From Acanthaster planci (Eukaryota; Echinodermata; Asteroidea; Valvatida; Acanthasteridae): 64,000 nt of DNA. A program made the position numbers and the translations under genes. The DNA is taken from the NCBI RefSeq assembly GCF_001949145.1, contig NW_019091357.1:2276114-2340113 (forward strand), given 5' to 3'. Positions 34,911-47,575 of the stretch are shown in pieces; positions within the stretch are counted from its first letter, which is position 1, and each line of letters opens with the position of its first letter. A model generated the notes under the pieces. That model was not told where the DNA came from and did not search any database. It was given only the letters and a program-made list of their open reading frames with translations.

Positions 34911-37900
34911 GCTTGGATGAATGCTCAATACTCTGGAGTTTTATGCAAGTTTTTATCCAAAGGATTGGAACAGGAGGCTATAATGGCTACAGACTAACTG
35001 CATTGCCCCTGAAGGTTTCCTCCGTGATAGATTCCCCATAGAGTATCCAGTTTATAAGCTAAAAGGAAGCGTTACCAGTGTTACCCACGACCCTTTGTTG
35101 AGTGCGAACATCTAATATCGTTCTTCACCACGCCCTTGTATAGCCCCCACTCAAAGGCCCACTTGTCCGTGACACCTGCTACCCTGGCCTGGCCCCCATC
35201 CCAATGAAGAGGATGTATTTCCACCTGCAAGTGTCCCCCCCTTCTCTCTATCTCATTCTTTCCTGACCCGTCTTCAGCCGCTATCTGGTCCGACCCCCCC
35301 CACACACACCACCACCCTGTCATCTCCCTTCCCGGCCTTAATGCTGGCGGTGGCCGGCTGGTCACGTACCGCCGGCACGGAAGCCATCGAGTACTCGGTC
35401 CACACACTTCATTCGGCCTTCATGCCCACCTTAGACCTTAAGAGGTAACGCGAGACGCGCTGAAGGAGGCCGGTGAACAGATCGGGTTCTCCAGACACCA
35501 AAATGACTCTCGCAGCTTCAAAAACTGGGCACAATAATATTGCCCAATAGCACAACTTTGTAAGTTGACTTTGTTTGTTTACAGTTCTTGTTGACTGTTG
35601 GTTTTCTATGCTGTCAAGAGAAACTTGATGCTAAACCTAAATAACTATCACTGCATTTAAAATTAGATTTTAATTTTGTTAATTAGCCTTGTCTAATCGC
35701 TTTTAAATGTCTCTCATCAAGCGGACACAATCGGTGTGCTGTTATCCTAAATTCTCCGATTTTCTCTAATGTGATGTGACTTCATTGGAGTCGCTTCTCT
35801 ACCTCAACCTCAAAGGTATTCAAAATAACCAAGGGACCAGTTTCTTGTTCTGTCAAGCTCTATCTCAGTGGAAAGTTTCGCCATCTTTCGTCTTTTGTCA
35901 CTATGTTTTCATCACCTTCATCCGGGAACTCCCACTTCCGTCTCGCTTTCGTGCCGGCCTTGCCAACAACGCCAGGCGCAGTGAGCCGACCTGAAACCCC
36001 GTCCCCTCCGCTCAAGGCACCGTGGGTTATGTTGTTCTAGCATGGGCCCGCGGGCGCTCCCCTTCTCTCCCCCTCCCCCTCTGCCGGCCACGGTGCTCTC
36101 TGCTCGGCTCCATGCCGGGCCCTTCTGCAGCTCTTCTATTCTTCTTCACGCATTATATTCCCTATAATTTCTTTTGCCCTGAAGAAGTTAGATGGCCGTA
36201 TCGTGTTACACCAGAGTACCTCTCACCCTAACTATCACCTTGCTATTACCGGGCGTTGTGGTGGACTCCGCGGCTTCATATGCGCCGGTCGGAATACTCG
36301 CATTGATTTGCCCGGGCCCGCGCCGACAAAGCCAGGCGATCACCGGCTTCTCTTTGAGACACCCGATACCTCTACGCAGGGGCACCCCCAAAAAGCCCAA
36401 TGTTTCCCTCATTCATATGTATGTGTGAAAATTGCAATATAGTTTGACATCCGAGACGGGGGGTAGCCGGGCCAGCCGATGGAGAACACTTACTGTGATT
36501 GATTGGAATGATTGGGTCGCTGTGTTTTTCAGTGGGGCAGAGGTAAGCGGCGCGCGCGTCGCTGGATTTCGCCCGGACCTGGCCCGGGCAGTTCAATCTC
36601 TAACCCTCGTCTTTCCTTCCTTGCCAATAGACGAAAAGAGAAGAAGAAAGACTCCCGAACCACCACGTTAATGTGATTTGCACCTCGCGCCTTGTTGTAC
36701 CACCCTTAAATTACAGAACAGAGATTATTGATTAACGTGCTGCGCAAGTGTCGGAGTTTTGGGTCTGAAGTAAAAAAAGACAAAAAAATTATTTTACAAA
36801 CTCGGAGTGATGCCTGTATCACCGATACCACTATCAAGTGTTACAGCCTCGGTCCGTCCGTGGGATGCCAACCTTCCCCCCCGGCCCACGGGACGGCGCG
36901 TGCAGCGAGGATGTTATGTCACTATCCCACGCTCTTTGCCAAGTGGCCGGACAGGAGGCCCTAAAACAACACCGCAGAAACCCAGAAACATACTTTCTTT
37001 CTACGCAGTCTTCTTTTCCATCTACAGATGGAATGGAATCCTAATTAACTACCTTTACCGGTGCTCTCGTCCAACAGTTCAATGAAATATTTCATTCCAT
37101 TTTTTTCCCCTCCAAGGTTCATCTTTTGACATAAAGTGCTTTGACGCGACTGCGCTATTTTCCGACGAGGACTCATCTCTATCGCTATTCACAATCCTCC
37201 TCATTATCGCCACAATCAAACTAAATTTAATGACACCGTAAGTGCAGGGCACTTAACTAATTTGATATTAATGCGCGTAACACACGCCGAGGCGGAAATC
37301 AGACGGCTAGGACCAGCTTGCCCTACCGTGCATAGTGCATTCACTTTTTTTGTATTGTAATCACCCGGTATTATTAATTCCCCCCCCACACCATTTTCCA
37401 CTGCCTTGCTAATTAACGGCAGCCGTGTAGTTCTTTGATTATTAACTCGTCTTTTGTGCGGTCCCAATTGGCTGTTAACTACCCATGAAGATGTCTTGTT
37501 CCTGGACTCCTTTTTTTTTCATTCTGCCGACCGCTGCCGTGCCGAATTCAAAGCCTCTATCGGTCGACGGAGGCAGCGGAACGAGCTGACTGATGGCAAA
37601 CCTCTCCTATCTGCCCCGTTAGTCTTTTTTGTCAACTCCCAGTGGGGTTTGTCTCTATCAACTAAAGTGTCCGCTAAATGGAATTACCCAAAGCTAATTG
37701 TTAGTACCCCGCCGTTCATCTGTCCTAACCAGCGCTTCTTTGTGACGAGGAAAGCGGCAGCTCTGGTACCGGAATTTGTTGGGAGGTACAGCCGTGGAAA
37801 ATGCTAATCCCATCGCTGTGATTTTGAGCAAATAGGAAGCGGAACTGGAGAAACATGTTTCTTTAAAAGCACTCATCTGTATGAACTATTTCATAATAAT

Positions 37901-40900
37901 TTTTCAGAGCTTTCGGAGTTGTTCCATCACAAAATGGATGCAAATCAATTCTATTATCACTGCAGTATAGATTCATAATTTTCAAGCAACGAGGACCTGT
38001 CTGGTTCGGACAAAATCGAGTAAAAATAACAGTCACCCTGATAATCAAGATATTTTTCTCAAGACATGACATGAATTCGAGCCAGGGAAAAGTGTAAGAA
38101 ATCAATCAGGATGTGCTATGCAAGAATTAGGCGTCATAATCACAGACAAAAAGAAGAGCTGAGATGAGGATCTGGGAGGAATTTCTTCTTTTGTTCACAG
38201 TTTCGCTTGAAAAATTCACCCTCAACCTATTTTTAATAATATGTATATAAATGCACACACTTCAGGAAATGGTTCGTGCTCCTAGTTCGCTCTGGAGTTG
38301 ACTCGTCGCGTTATAATCACAAAAGAAAATTGAAACAAAGCAGCGTTTCGGATAATTTCACGACTGATTTTCCAAATTTGTTGTCAATTAATGCACCACC
38401 CTTGTCAGGTTGCTCGCAACTGATTTACTGGACGTGTGGAAAGGGGCTCTCTTTTCAAGGTACGTTAAAGTCGTTCTTGCCCGTCGTTTTCATTACCATC
38501 TAAAAACTAGAATGCGAAGGGCTGATTAACAGGAAGCAAGTCAGCTTAATATGAGGCATGGAGGCTTGCTCCCTCACACCTAGAGGGGGGTCTTTCGTTT
38601 TTGTTCCTCCAAATTAACGCCTTGAGGTACGATAGGGGTTTGGATGATAAGGCTCGCGGGAAGCTCAAACAACACAAAGAGTTATGAAAAATGGGGCCCT
38701 TCTTAATTTGACCCCGGTTTCCCAAGCGCCCAACAATGGGAACAATGCTGTCTTAGGCTAAGCAGAAGGGTTATGCATAAAAAAAATAAAACAATAAAGG
38801 AAATAAGATGCGGATGTGATGAGCCCGTGGAAAACCCAACCCTCCCCCTCCCACAATCCCTCCCGCCCCCCTCCGTCACGGTTACTTCTTTCAGCCGAGT
38901 CGGAACTGGAGCGATGTCGAGGAAATGACGGCCGGGTCTGGCGCTGCGGCTACCGGCTGGGTTGGGTGGACCGGACACGGCACTGCGCGAGAGCCACGCG
39001 CCACACCACTTCTTCTCCCTGGTCGGAGCAAGGTTGACGCAAGGCAGTTTGACGGACCCAGGGCTAAAGCTTCGGTGCACAGTCTTAGGATACTTGGGCG
39101 CGGTCGGCCTCTCGCTTACATCCCATAGTGGATCCACCAATTCCGTGCCGTGTCCACCTACGTGTGTCAAATGGTGAGTCCGCTTCATCACTTTGGTGTC
39201 GTCGTCATGTGGTGTCATTTGTCATTTCTGGCCTTCATCTTGTGTATTCTAGAAATCCTTTTCTGTCAGTGTTGGACAGAGAGGCGGGCGCCTCAGTGTT
39301 TGAAAAAAAGTTCTTCTTTGCATTTTCCAGTCGAGTCTCCTGGTTCGGGGAAATGGACATGATGGTTGCGAGTCTCCCTGATGAGACGCAACCTTCAGAT
39401 AGAAATGCTTGGTAATGCCCACTTTACATCAGCAAGGCTCTGATGCTTGAATAGAAATAACCGTTTGAGAGAATTTTTGTCCTGTTTACTCTGTTTGACG
39501 AAAGGACATTATCCACTTAAATTTGTTCACATTTCACAAACCTTCTTGCCAGATTTTGCACGACAAAGTTTACTCTGATGTTTCGGCAAATTGTTGCTTG
39601 TCTTCTGAAACATACACGACGCCCTTGTCTCTTTCTGTGCTGGCGATCTTGTCAGGCGAAAGTGATTGGATGGCGAGCATTAATGAAGCGGCGTGACAAC
39701 CATCTCCAGCCCGCCCGTAACGTGGAAAAAATGGCGGGACTGACATGACAACTTTTGACGCGCCGCCCGTACAACAGATGAGGAGCAAAACACGGCTCGC
39801 TTCTCCTCCTGCATATCCTATGAACCGACTTTTAAACACTCTCGCATAACTTGAGATTCCGTTTAACACTCTTTCCAAGATGAGAAAGCATCGTGTTTGG
39901 AAGGCAAAACAGAGCCCCGAGCGAAACTCTCCCCCCTGCCCCCGAGGTTTTCACCTCCCATCAGACATAGCGCGTGTGTACAGAGCGCTTAGGATCACAA
40001 GTACATGTGTTTGCGCGCTCGTCGTCGGAGCAGACTATTAAGCACTTTCCCGCTCGCGCGCGGCGCAGTCAGCTGGTGCTGATGGAAGCGGCTTCGCTCC
40101 GGTGGCGTCCCGGGAAGCGAGCGGGTGAGGAGACGGTATAGCCGGCGGACAGGCACGCTGGAGAAGAGTGTTAATATCCGTGAGCTGTCTTCTCACCTAT
40201 AGAGTCTCTGTCACTATGTCTATTTACACTTCGGGTCCACACGTAGGATGCACACTGAATAAAACGAGGGCTTTTTCTGTTTCAAGATGGGGATTTCTTA
40301 AAGAGTCATTCTGCGGTCTTTCCTCGGTAAATATGGACGTTTTAAACGAGGTATTAAAATCCCACTGGTACTCTCGATGTTTGAATGAATCCCGTGTATC
40401 GAATTCCCCATTCATGCCACCTCGCTCTCGTCGATAAAACAAAGACCCTTTTCGCATACTTCCCAAATGCTCTCAATTTTGAGTTCCAACCTCAGCCGCT
40501 TGAGCGAATACAGAAGTTTTCACGGTTTTCTCGAGTTCAACAAAGCCACAGGTGTTTTTTCAAAATTAGTTCCGGTGTTATCACTCGGGACTGCCAATAT
40601 GAACGACTTCTGAAGACAAAAATAGACAACATCAGGCGAATAAAACGGAAATTGACCAATGCATTATTGACGATAGAACTGATTCCCTTGGTAAGATGAA
40701 GATGACAACCACCGCAACGCGTGTTTCTGTGTGATGTCTGTTAATTTAAACATAGGTCTAAATGATAAATCATTCATCTCGAAAGTCTTTTCGTGGGGAG
40801 GGGGTAGAACTTCCGATCTGTCTCTGAATAGCAGCTTACTTCGCTTGTAAGTAGACGCTAAAAGTTTATTTTCAAAATGTATCCAAAGATGATTTCGTTG

Positions 40901-42563
40901 TTGTCGATAAGACATCTTAGGATAACAACTTGAAGTTACACGTGCGCAATCTAATGCACAGGTTAAGAATTAAGTAGTGGAAGCCTCTTTCCTTTTAAGA
41001 AAGAGTAATATTCAGCGACAGCAGTGTTCAAACATGTTTTAGATTTGCACATCGAGAACAATGTTTGGCAGAAGGAGAGTTGCTGTTACGTTGTTGGATA
41101 ATTTCATTTTACTCGTCGACCGAAGTCGGGGAATGAGCTAGGCAAAAATTGACCAAGGACTGACATTTTGACCAAAGCTGGCGAAATTCCAAATGGTTCC
41201 CTCTCCCCCTTTCAGAATGTAGGCCTAATTCAGTATTATTTCGGGACCTTAGCCTTAGTTCAAGGCGTTAGATAGGCTGCAATTGAGTGTTAGTTGCTAC
41301 TAGTCGGACAAACTGAAAAATGTATCTTAGAATGACGGGTTTATGGAGTAAAACCAGTCGATCGGACGACCGGAGTAAAATTGAAACCTGCGGATTGTCA
41401 TTTCCCACCAAATGTCATGGTTCGTTTGCTCGACTTCGTTCCAGTTGCAAGATTGCAAAGTTGACGCTTTCACTCCGCACGTGACCGCTGTGGCCACTCT
41501 TACAAGAATCAGAATAAGTTAAACGTGTCATTGAGGGCGCTGTTCATACTATTTGACCGATTGTCATCTAATTTGTCTCATTAATAAATTTATCGTCTCG
41601 GATTTTCTCCCTGTTGATGGATATACGGTCCGAAAAATGTATATTCACTTCATTTCACCAGCCGGTTGAAGGGTTATTTATGAAACCAAAAGACTTTCTC
41701 TTATGAGGATCAATCCGGAAAAGTATTTTTAAAGCTCTTAAGTTTGCGTGTGTGTTTTTTTTAAAATAAGTAACTTGTAATATTGGACTTGGATGTCTTT
41801 ATCTGACGTGCTCATGCACATTGTTCAATCCAGCAGGTGAAGATCAAATAAGGAAGGAAGCATTCAAACTGTGTCAAAAATGAACCAAATTTCGGTTTTC
41901 CCAATGCCTACTTTCTCGTCCAATGCAGACAAAATGAAAAAAGAAATGGAAAACTTATGATTTTATTTTTGTTTTTCTGTAGGGAATTTGTCATTCTGTA
42001 ATATTATTTTTTTTATGAAAATCATTCGCTTGTCTCACTTCAATTGAATTCCTTCCCTGTGGACTTGATGCTGTCTTGCTCTTTCGTCTGTTCACCGTCA
42101 CTTTTAATTTTACACCCGCATGTCAGGATCTGTCTCTTTTTTACCTCGCAAGCAAAATATTTGATCCTTTACCAGCCATCTTTCACAACTCATTTCCAGC
42201 TCTCATTCTCCAAACTCAATCATATAGTATCAACCTCTTTGACAGGTCTAGTTTACTTGAATACCCTAACCCCGCAATTCAGAAAAAGTATAAGAAGAAA
42301 AACCGAAAGACCGAATCACAAAGACACCGTAATGACCTCTCTACCATTGTCAGTGTGCCGAAGAGAAAGAAAGAGGGGAGACTTGAAAAGAACTGAAAAT
42401 GAAAACGAGTGAAAAGAGAGAAAATTGAACCCCAAAATGTGATTTGCAGCGAGAAGGGTTCTGGAGAAAAGACGATTATGGAAGCATTGAGCTTGATAAA
42501 CAGCCGCGCGCTTTGTCCGGTCGAATTCGCGGTCGTTTCTGTTCTCCACTCTCTGTCTCTGTC

Positions 42564-42589
42564 TTTTTTTTTTTTTCTTTTTTTTTTTT
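42564..42589 (+). repeat. T13-C-T12 pyrimidine run
   Basis: Two T homopolymers separated by one C, followed immediately by AG. It mimics a 3' splice site, but no recognisable exon follows. Confidence 0.85.
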
Positions 42590-43089
42590 AGGTCATTTGG
42601 TTGTTGGAGCGAGGGTGTCAGAGCGGACACCTTACGGCGGTGCAACGCGCGGTTTCGCCCCAGATTTCGCTAAGCCGATTAGTAGTAGCCGGGCTCTGAC
42701 CGACTGTGAACTTCACTTTCCTCATTATGCACTCCACTTTATTATTATGTTGATTATTATTACTACGACCCCCCCTCCAAAAAGAGATTTTATATTTGAC
42801 TATTTTTTTCGCAAGTGAATTTGTGGGTGGGTGTGTGGATGTGTGTGCGAGTGTGTGTTTTCAGTTACGTGTTTGTCGCCAGGGTTATTGTCGTGCGTTA
42901 TGGTTGGCTTTTGTGAACTCTGTGGTGAACGCAAATGGATGTTATTTTTAAATCTTTAACCACAGAAAATCTTCCCCACATGTATACAGGGCATTTCACT
43001 TTTTATGTGACGCGCCACTTTCTACCTCTCCTACAGTCTGTTTGATAGGAACACCCATCTTCCAGGTGAAATGTATGTTTCAATATGAT

Positions 43090-43440
43090 TGATGCATTTG
43101 CATAATGCTTTGCATACCAGGAGTATATTTCAAAAAATAAGAAATTATTCTCTGAACTGGTGCTGTTTATTATCGGGCGTGTCACTTCATACGGTTGGCA
43201 TCACATGGACTCAACATATGAAATTATTTTTATTAGGTCAGAAGGCCCCGCCCCCTTTGATCTCGCAGCCCAACCGACTGACTGCGGAGGTTATCTGCAT
43301 ATTCGGCTCTCGTGATTACCCAACCATCAGGCAAGCCGATCCGAATGGCCTGCCGCGCGTGGCGGCATTTTAGTCCTGGGCACGGTTTGCGATTGATCTC
43401 GCTGTGATCAATCCGTTCTTCCCGTGACCAGTCCATTCGA
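43090..43440. promoter_or_regulatory. Motif-dense block, candidate enhancer
   Basis: Within 350 bp are a POU octamer on the reverse strand (ATTTGCAT, 43096-43103), a GC box (GGCCCCGCCCCC near 43245) followed directly by a TCF/LEF-like CTTTGATC, an ATTACCC homeodomain-type word, and a perfect inverted repeat GATTGATC/GATCAATC (43391-43398 and 43406-43413) with a 7-bp gap. The density is suggestive of a cis-regulatory module, but conservation has not been tested. Confidence 0.25.
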
Positions 43441-45478
43441 GTTCCCGGGGTTTTTTTTAGGACAGGTTAATTTCATGTTTTCTAAACGTAACTCACATCT
43501 CAAAGATGTTCATCATGCATGTTACGGAATCTTTCAAAACATGTACATATGTGTGTTTGCCATTTTGTTTAAATCTAAATAAACTGAAGGATTCCTGGGA
43601 AAAACCGTGCTTTCAGACTAATCGGATCTTTTAAGCGTAAGCCTACAACTACATAAAGAGTCAATATTGAAGTTCAAACTGGAGCATCTTGGAGATGTTT
43701 TTGTATATGAAGTATTTAGGAACAAATAATGTATAGAAAACGTCTCGTCTTTGAAAGTTATAGCCGCGATCTTATCCGTTAAACATTGGTAATTAAAATG
43801 GTCAGTTTGGCTGTACTGCGCGTCTCGTATATACATGTACTTGTATTTAAAGTCACTTTGTAAGTTGCACAGTGAACCAAAAATGTACAGTTGCCACGCC
43901 ACAGATTATATACCCCATGGAAATGTGGAAAGGGAAAATATAAACCACCTCCAACGTGAGCAAATTCGTCCAACAAGTAAATCATTATTGTACCTGAAGT
44001 CGCCGACAGCTTTAGACGTAATTGTGTACAGTTTTTGTTGATCTTCACGCGCTGTGGGTGAGACTCCACAAAAATAAATCATTTCATATGATTTGGAATC
44101 CATTCGGTATACGTTCACCTGTCTGCGACCACTACAATGTAATGGTTGTCTTGTCGATGCTTTCATCAAATACCAATATGGCGGCGTGCTCCCTCTAAAT
44201 AATATGTTGAGGGCTCACTCCGATGAGCATAATACTTTCGGAAATACTGTCATGGTCTTGTTTCCAGTTTTTCTTTTCGTTGACTTCGTGTACGTCACGA
44301 TTGACTGCCACGATGTCGAGTCGTTGGGCGGCTGTAACGTGCTCTTACTAGTTGTTATGGGGAGTTTTGTTAACAGACGTAATCAAGTGGGACGTAAACA
44401 CGTCCGATTCTTTGATGAAGAGGCACCCGAGTTTTAGTTTTCAGGGTTTTACAGCTTCGCTTCTCGTTCACTTTTCCTTCAGCAACTGACAGACTCTCAC
44501 GTGAGGTGTGTCGACGACCCTTATCCTTTTTTTTTTAAACACACTTGGCAGAACTGGACGACGGGGCGGGTCAACCAGGGTCAGCAAAAAGGGCCCCGTA
44601 TAGATGAAAGGCAATCTAGGGTGCAGCGGGTGCCTTCATCAATCGCACTATCGAGTGGACGGGGGGTCGGGCCGGCCAGAGCCGCCGTGTCAGGGAACTT
44701 GAAAGGCGATCTCCGGGATGGGGTTACGGGCCGGCCCGGGTCCCTGGTATATATGTGGCGTCCAGCGCACTCCTCTGCTACGCAGAGTCTTATTTCATCC
44801 ATTTGTCGATTGCCGGGAAGAGGCTGAGACAGAGAATCGAGAGACAGAGGAAAGATAGTAAGGAGATTTTCTTCCCCTATACATCTTGACCGCGTCACCG
44901 CTAACGATTCTGCGCGGCTCATGATGCGAGATGCAGCGAGGCAGCAAGCTTTTACTTTGACGAAATGTACACAAAATGTCTACATTCCCTACCCATAGCC
45001 AGATGACAAAGATTTGGCCTTCTCTGTCTGCATTTAGTTGTGGAAGACACATCTAAAAGAGGAGAATCTCACAAACGTGAAGACATCTCTGCTTATCGTG
45101 ATAAAAGAGCTCTGTGGATGACCATTTTTAGAAATTAGCAGACGCTGCGTGGACATTTTTTTTTGGTGCGAATTTTGTTAAAAACCGACACTTTAATCTT
45201 GCCAGTCCTGGAATTTCAGAAAATTGAGAAAGTTCATACTTTGATGCGCTTGTTTATGAATTCCAGGGTAAAATTAATTAAACAAGCATGGAACAGTGCA
45301 GCAGCCAGATTATGTAGCCTTAGCGCCCTCTGTCGATATACATGTCACAGATCCACTCAGTAAAACAATCTTTTTGGTCGAAGAATTGTAGGCTTTCTGC
45401 TGTGACAGTCTTCATCACAAGGTACAGATAAAGGCAGTTCAGCGAGGTCATAGTTTCAACCAGAATGGCATCTTATTA

Positions 45479-45491
45479 TTGCCATGGAAAC
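45479..45491. promoter_or_regulatory. RFX X-box-like motif
   Basis: TTGCCATGGAAAC matches an X-box over both half-sites. It is one of three CCATGG-centred X-box-like motifs noted in intron 1 (with 29713 and 31040). Confidence 0.25.
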
Positions 45492-47321
45492 TGAAAACCA
45501 TCTCTGTTTACATCAGCCGGTTTTCGACTGCCGGCAGATACGTCTAGAGGGCGCCAGCACTAGTGATTCGAGTCTACCCAGAACCCATCAGTTGATTTTT
45601 CCAGGTTTTTGGTATCCCAACTCGGTCCTCATGTTGGCATTTATGTCTTGGACGTTTCCTCCCTGAAGTGGCAACCGGCATAACATTCCTCCAGTGAGAT
45701 CTCGCCCGACGCATCGGTTGTAGCGATTTACGAGTCCGGGTTTGACAGGGAGGCTAAAACTAGATATTGCGGTTAATTCTGCCGACCTCAAACAACATGC
45801 ATCAATTCCACCATCGACTGCGTCTTTTTCATTTCCCATTGTGGTACTATCATCTGCCAATGCGGACGTTGTCCTACTTCCAAAATCTGATTCCAAGCGA
45901 TAGTCTGTATTGCCTTACTCATTCCCTTTCTTCCACTATCTGTCCTGGTTTCAACCTACATAGATAACATCACAACAAATCAGCGTCCCACCGCTGCTAG
46001 ATGGGTTTTAGCTTCCTCGGGCGTCTTCGCTTTTAGTTCTCCCAACGCCCGCAGGCTTCTTCGTCTTTCTTCCGCATTTACGAGATGTCGAACCATAGTA
46101 AAAAAAAAAAGATCCATGCATCCTGTTGACCAGTTCGGACATCCGAGTTCCATATCCTCGCAAAGAGAACATAAAGCGTCTTGATTGACGTCTAGGTTCG
46201 TTCTTCAATCAGGTGGCCTCGTTTTGCTGTGGCCGCGATATGTCTCATCTCCTTCGGTCTTGCTGTCCGTCTGAACTTGTTCGTTTGTGTCATTTGGCAG
46301 TATTCACGTTGTGTTTGGGGAGGAGGTTGTAATGTGCGAGATGCAAGTCTTACAGAGCTGATAGTCCCTGCGTTCTTGAACCTTTAAAAAGACATTCAAA
46401 GTTTTCACATTGGTGATAATGCTCGTTTGCTTGCTTGAGTTGTTAGCCAAGCGAGTTGAGTGCTGGTTGAATATTTATATACTGAGTCACAATGATAACA
46501 AATATTGTCGTGTGATTTTTGTAGTTCTTACAACAGGCTATAGCCTTTGCCAGCAGGTTGTACCCAATGCTTGCACTCGCTTTTGCAGGTCTTCTGAATT
46601 CGGACTATTTAGCGCACTTTTATTCCCCACCAATTGATGTGTGCTTCCGTGAGAATTCGTAATATCAGATGCTGTTGTTTTTAAGCGTTTCTTTGCTTCT
46701 GCAAGTTACAAAAACGTTTGCCCAATACATAGTTGGCAACACACCGAGCGCTTTGTCCTTACTCCTAAACTCACGGCCCCGCGCCACCTTGCAATCAGGT
46801 GGGCCAAATTAGGGGGGGAAATGATAACATTTTAGGAGACTAATAAGTTTGGAGTCGGGTTCGGTCTCTGAGGCAAGTGGTTAAACCTTGTGGACACTGG
46901 ACGCTGGAGTTCGCGCGGGACGGCGGAGTTATTTTACCCGACGGCCCAGCGGGAATCCAAGGCGCTAGAGATACGGTCATTTCGCGTCACGGCTCCCCTT
47001 GCAAGAAAAACAACAATAGGCCGAATGTCTCAAATTTTGGTGGCGAGATTTGTGGAGTTGGGTTACGTGTGATGCAGCCCCTTGACTACAATCTGTGGAA
47101 AATGAAAGAGGAAAATTCCCCCTTTCGGGCCTTTTTAAGGTGAGGATTCAAACAATAATTGATATTGAGCACGCCTTACTTTTACGTAATCAGAAAATGT
47201 GTTGTTGGAGTAAGGTCCCCTTTTCAAATCTAAGGTTCACCTGTGATTAAAAATTGCCTTTTGGGGTCCATACTCACACAGTAACCTTGGAGACCAGACA
47301 CACGATTGTCTGTTCCTCTCG

Positions 47322-47339
47322 TTTTTTTTTTTTTTTTTT
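47322..47339 (+). repeat. Poly-T run (18 T)
   Basis: An uninterrupted T homopolymer, followed after GTAC by a T7 run. No retroposon body was recognised on the reverse strand. Confidence 0.9.
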
Positions 47340-47487
47340 GTACTTTTTTTGGAAATATGAGGCACTCATCGCTCGATGAAGCAACAGTGCATCAGTTTGT
47401 CCAGTGGGGGCGTGGTTGGCATCAATTGTCTCCTGACTTTGGGAAGACTGAGAACAGGAATGCCCGGTCCCCAGTCGCCATTTGAGA

Positions 47488-47575
47488 TGGTGTAACTGTA
47501 ACACCCTCGATATCCATGTACAGGACAACAATCAGGGTGTCAATTTAACATCACTTCAACACCACAGTGTTTTTG
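47488..47575. repeat. Partial GGTGT...AACACC MITE-like fragment
   Basis: The stretch holds GGTGTAACTGTAACACC (about 47489-47505), then GGGTGTCAATTTAACATC, then CAACACCACAGTGTTTTTGCAG. In reverse the last part reads CTGCAAAAACACTGTGG, like a diverged form of the CACTGTAAAAA terminus seen at 30299. The terminal TA and matching left end are not clear, so I call it a decayed fragment of a related family. Confidence 0.4.

Larger units (their letters stand above)
30495..42990. other. Intron 1 segment, no gene seen
   Basis: No gene is recognised. Contents include an X-box plus CCAAT pair (31040-31098), a CT microsatellite (33010-33035), a CRE (33758-33765), AACACC-type inverted words near 34700-34910, a POU octamer (37938-37945) and TAGGCCTA (41220-41227). 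CpG-rich patches lie at about 36440-36600, 38810-39130 and 40020-40150. The longest open frame of the window (about 190 codons near 32018-32593) starts with a non-ATG codon, overlaps open frames on both strands and has no recognisable domain. Confidence 0.5.

Noticed and set aside
39000-39173. Exon ending at CAAATG|GTGAGT near 39173
   Set aside because: The donor looks good, but the preceding frames do not resemble AP-2 or any known protein and no acceptor or start context could be fixed.
42564-42591. 3' splice site (T-rich tract followed by AG) starting a hidden exon
   Set aside because: The downstream sequence contains no AP-2-like coding stretch with a matching donor; a homopolymer coincidence is more likely.
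46008-46208. Reverse transcriptase or transposase ORF
   Set aside because: No catalytic motif of any RT, integrase or DDE transposase could be read here or elsewhere in the window.
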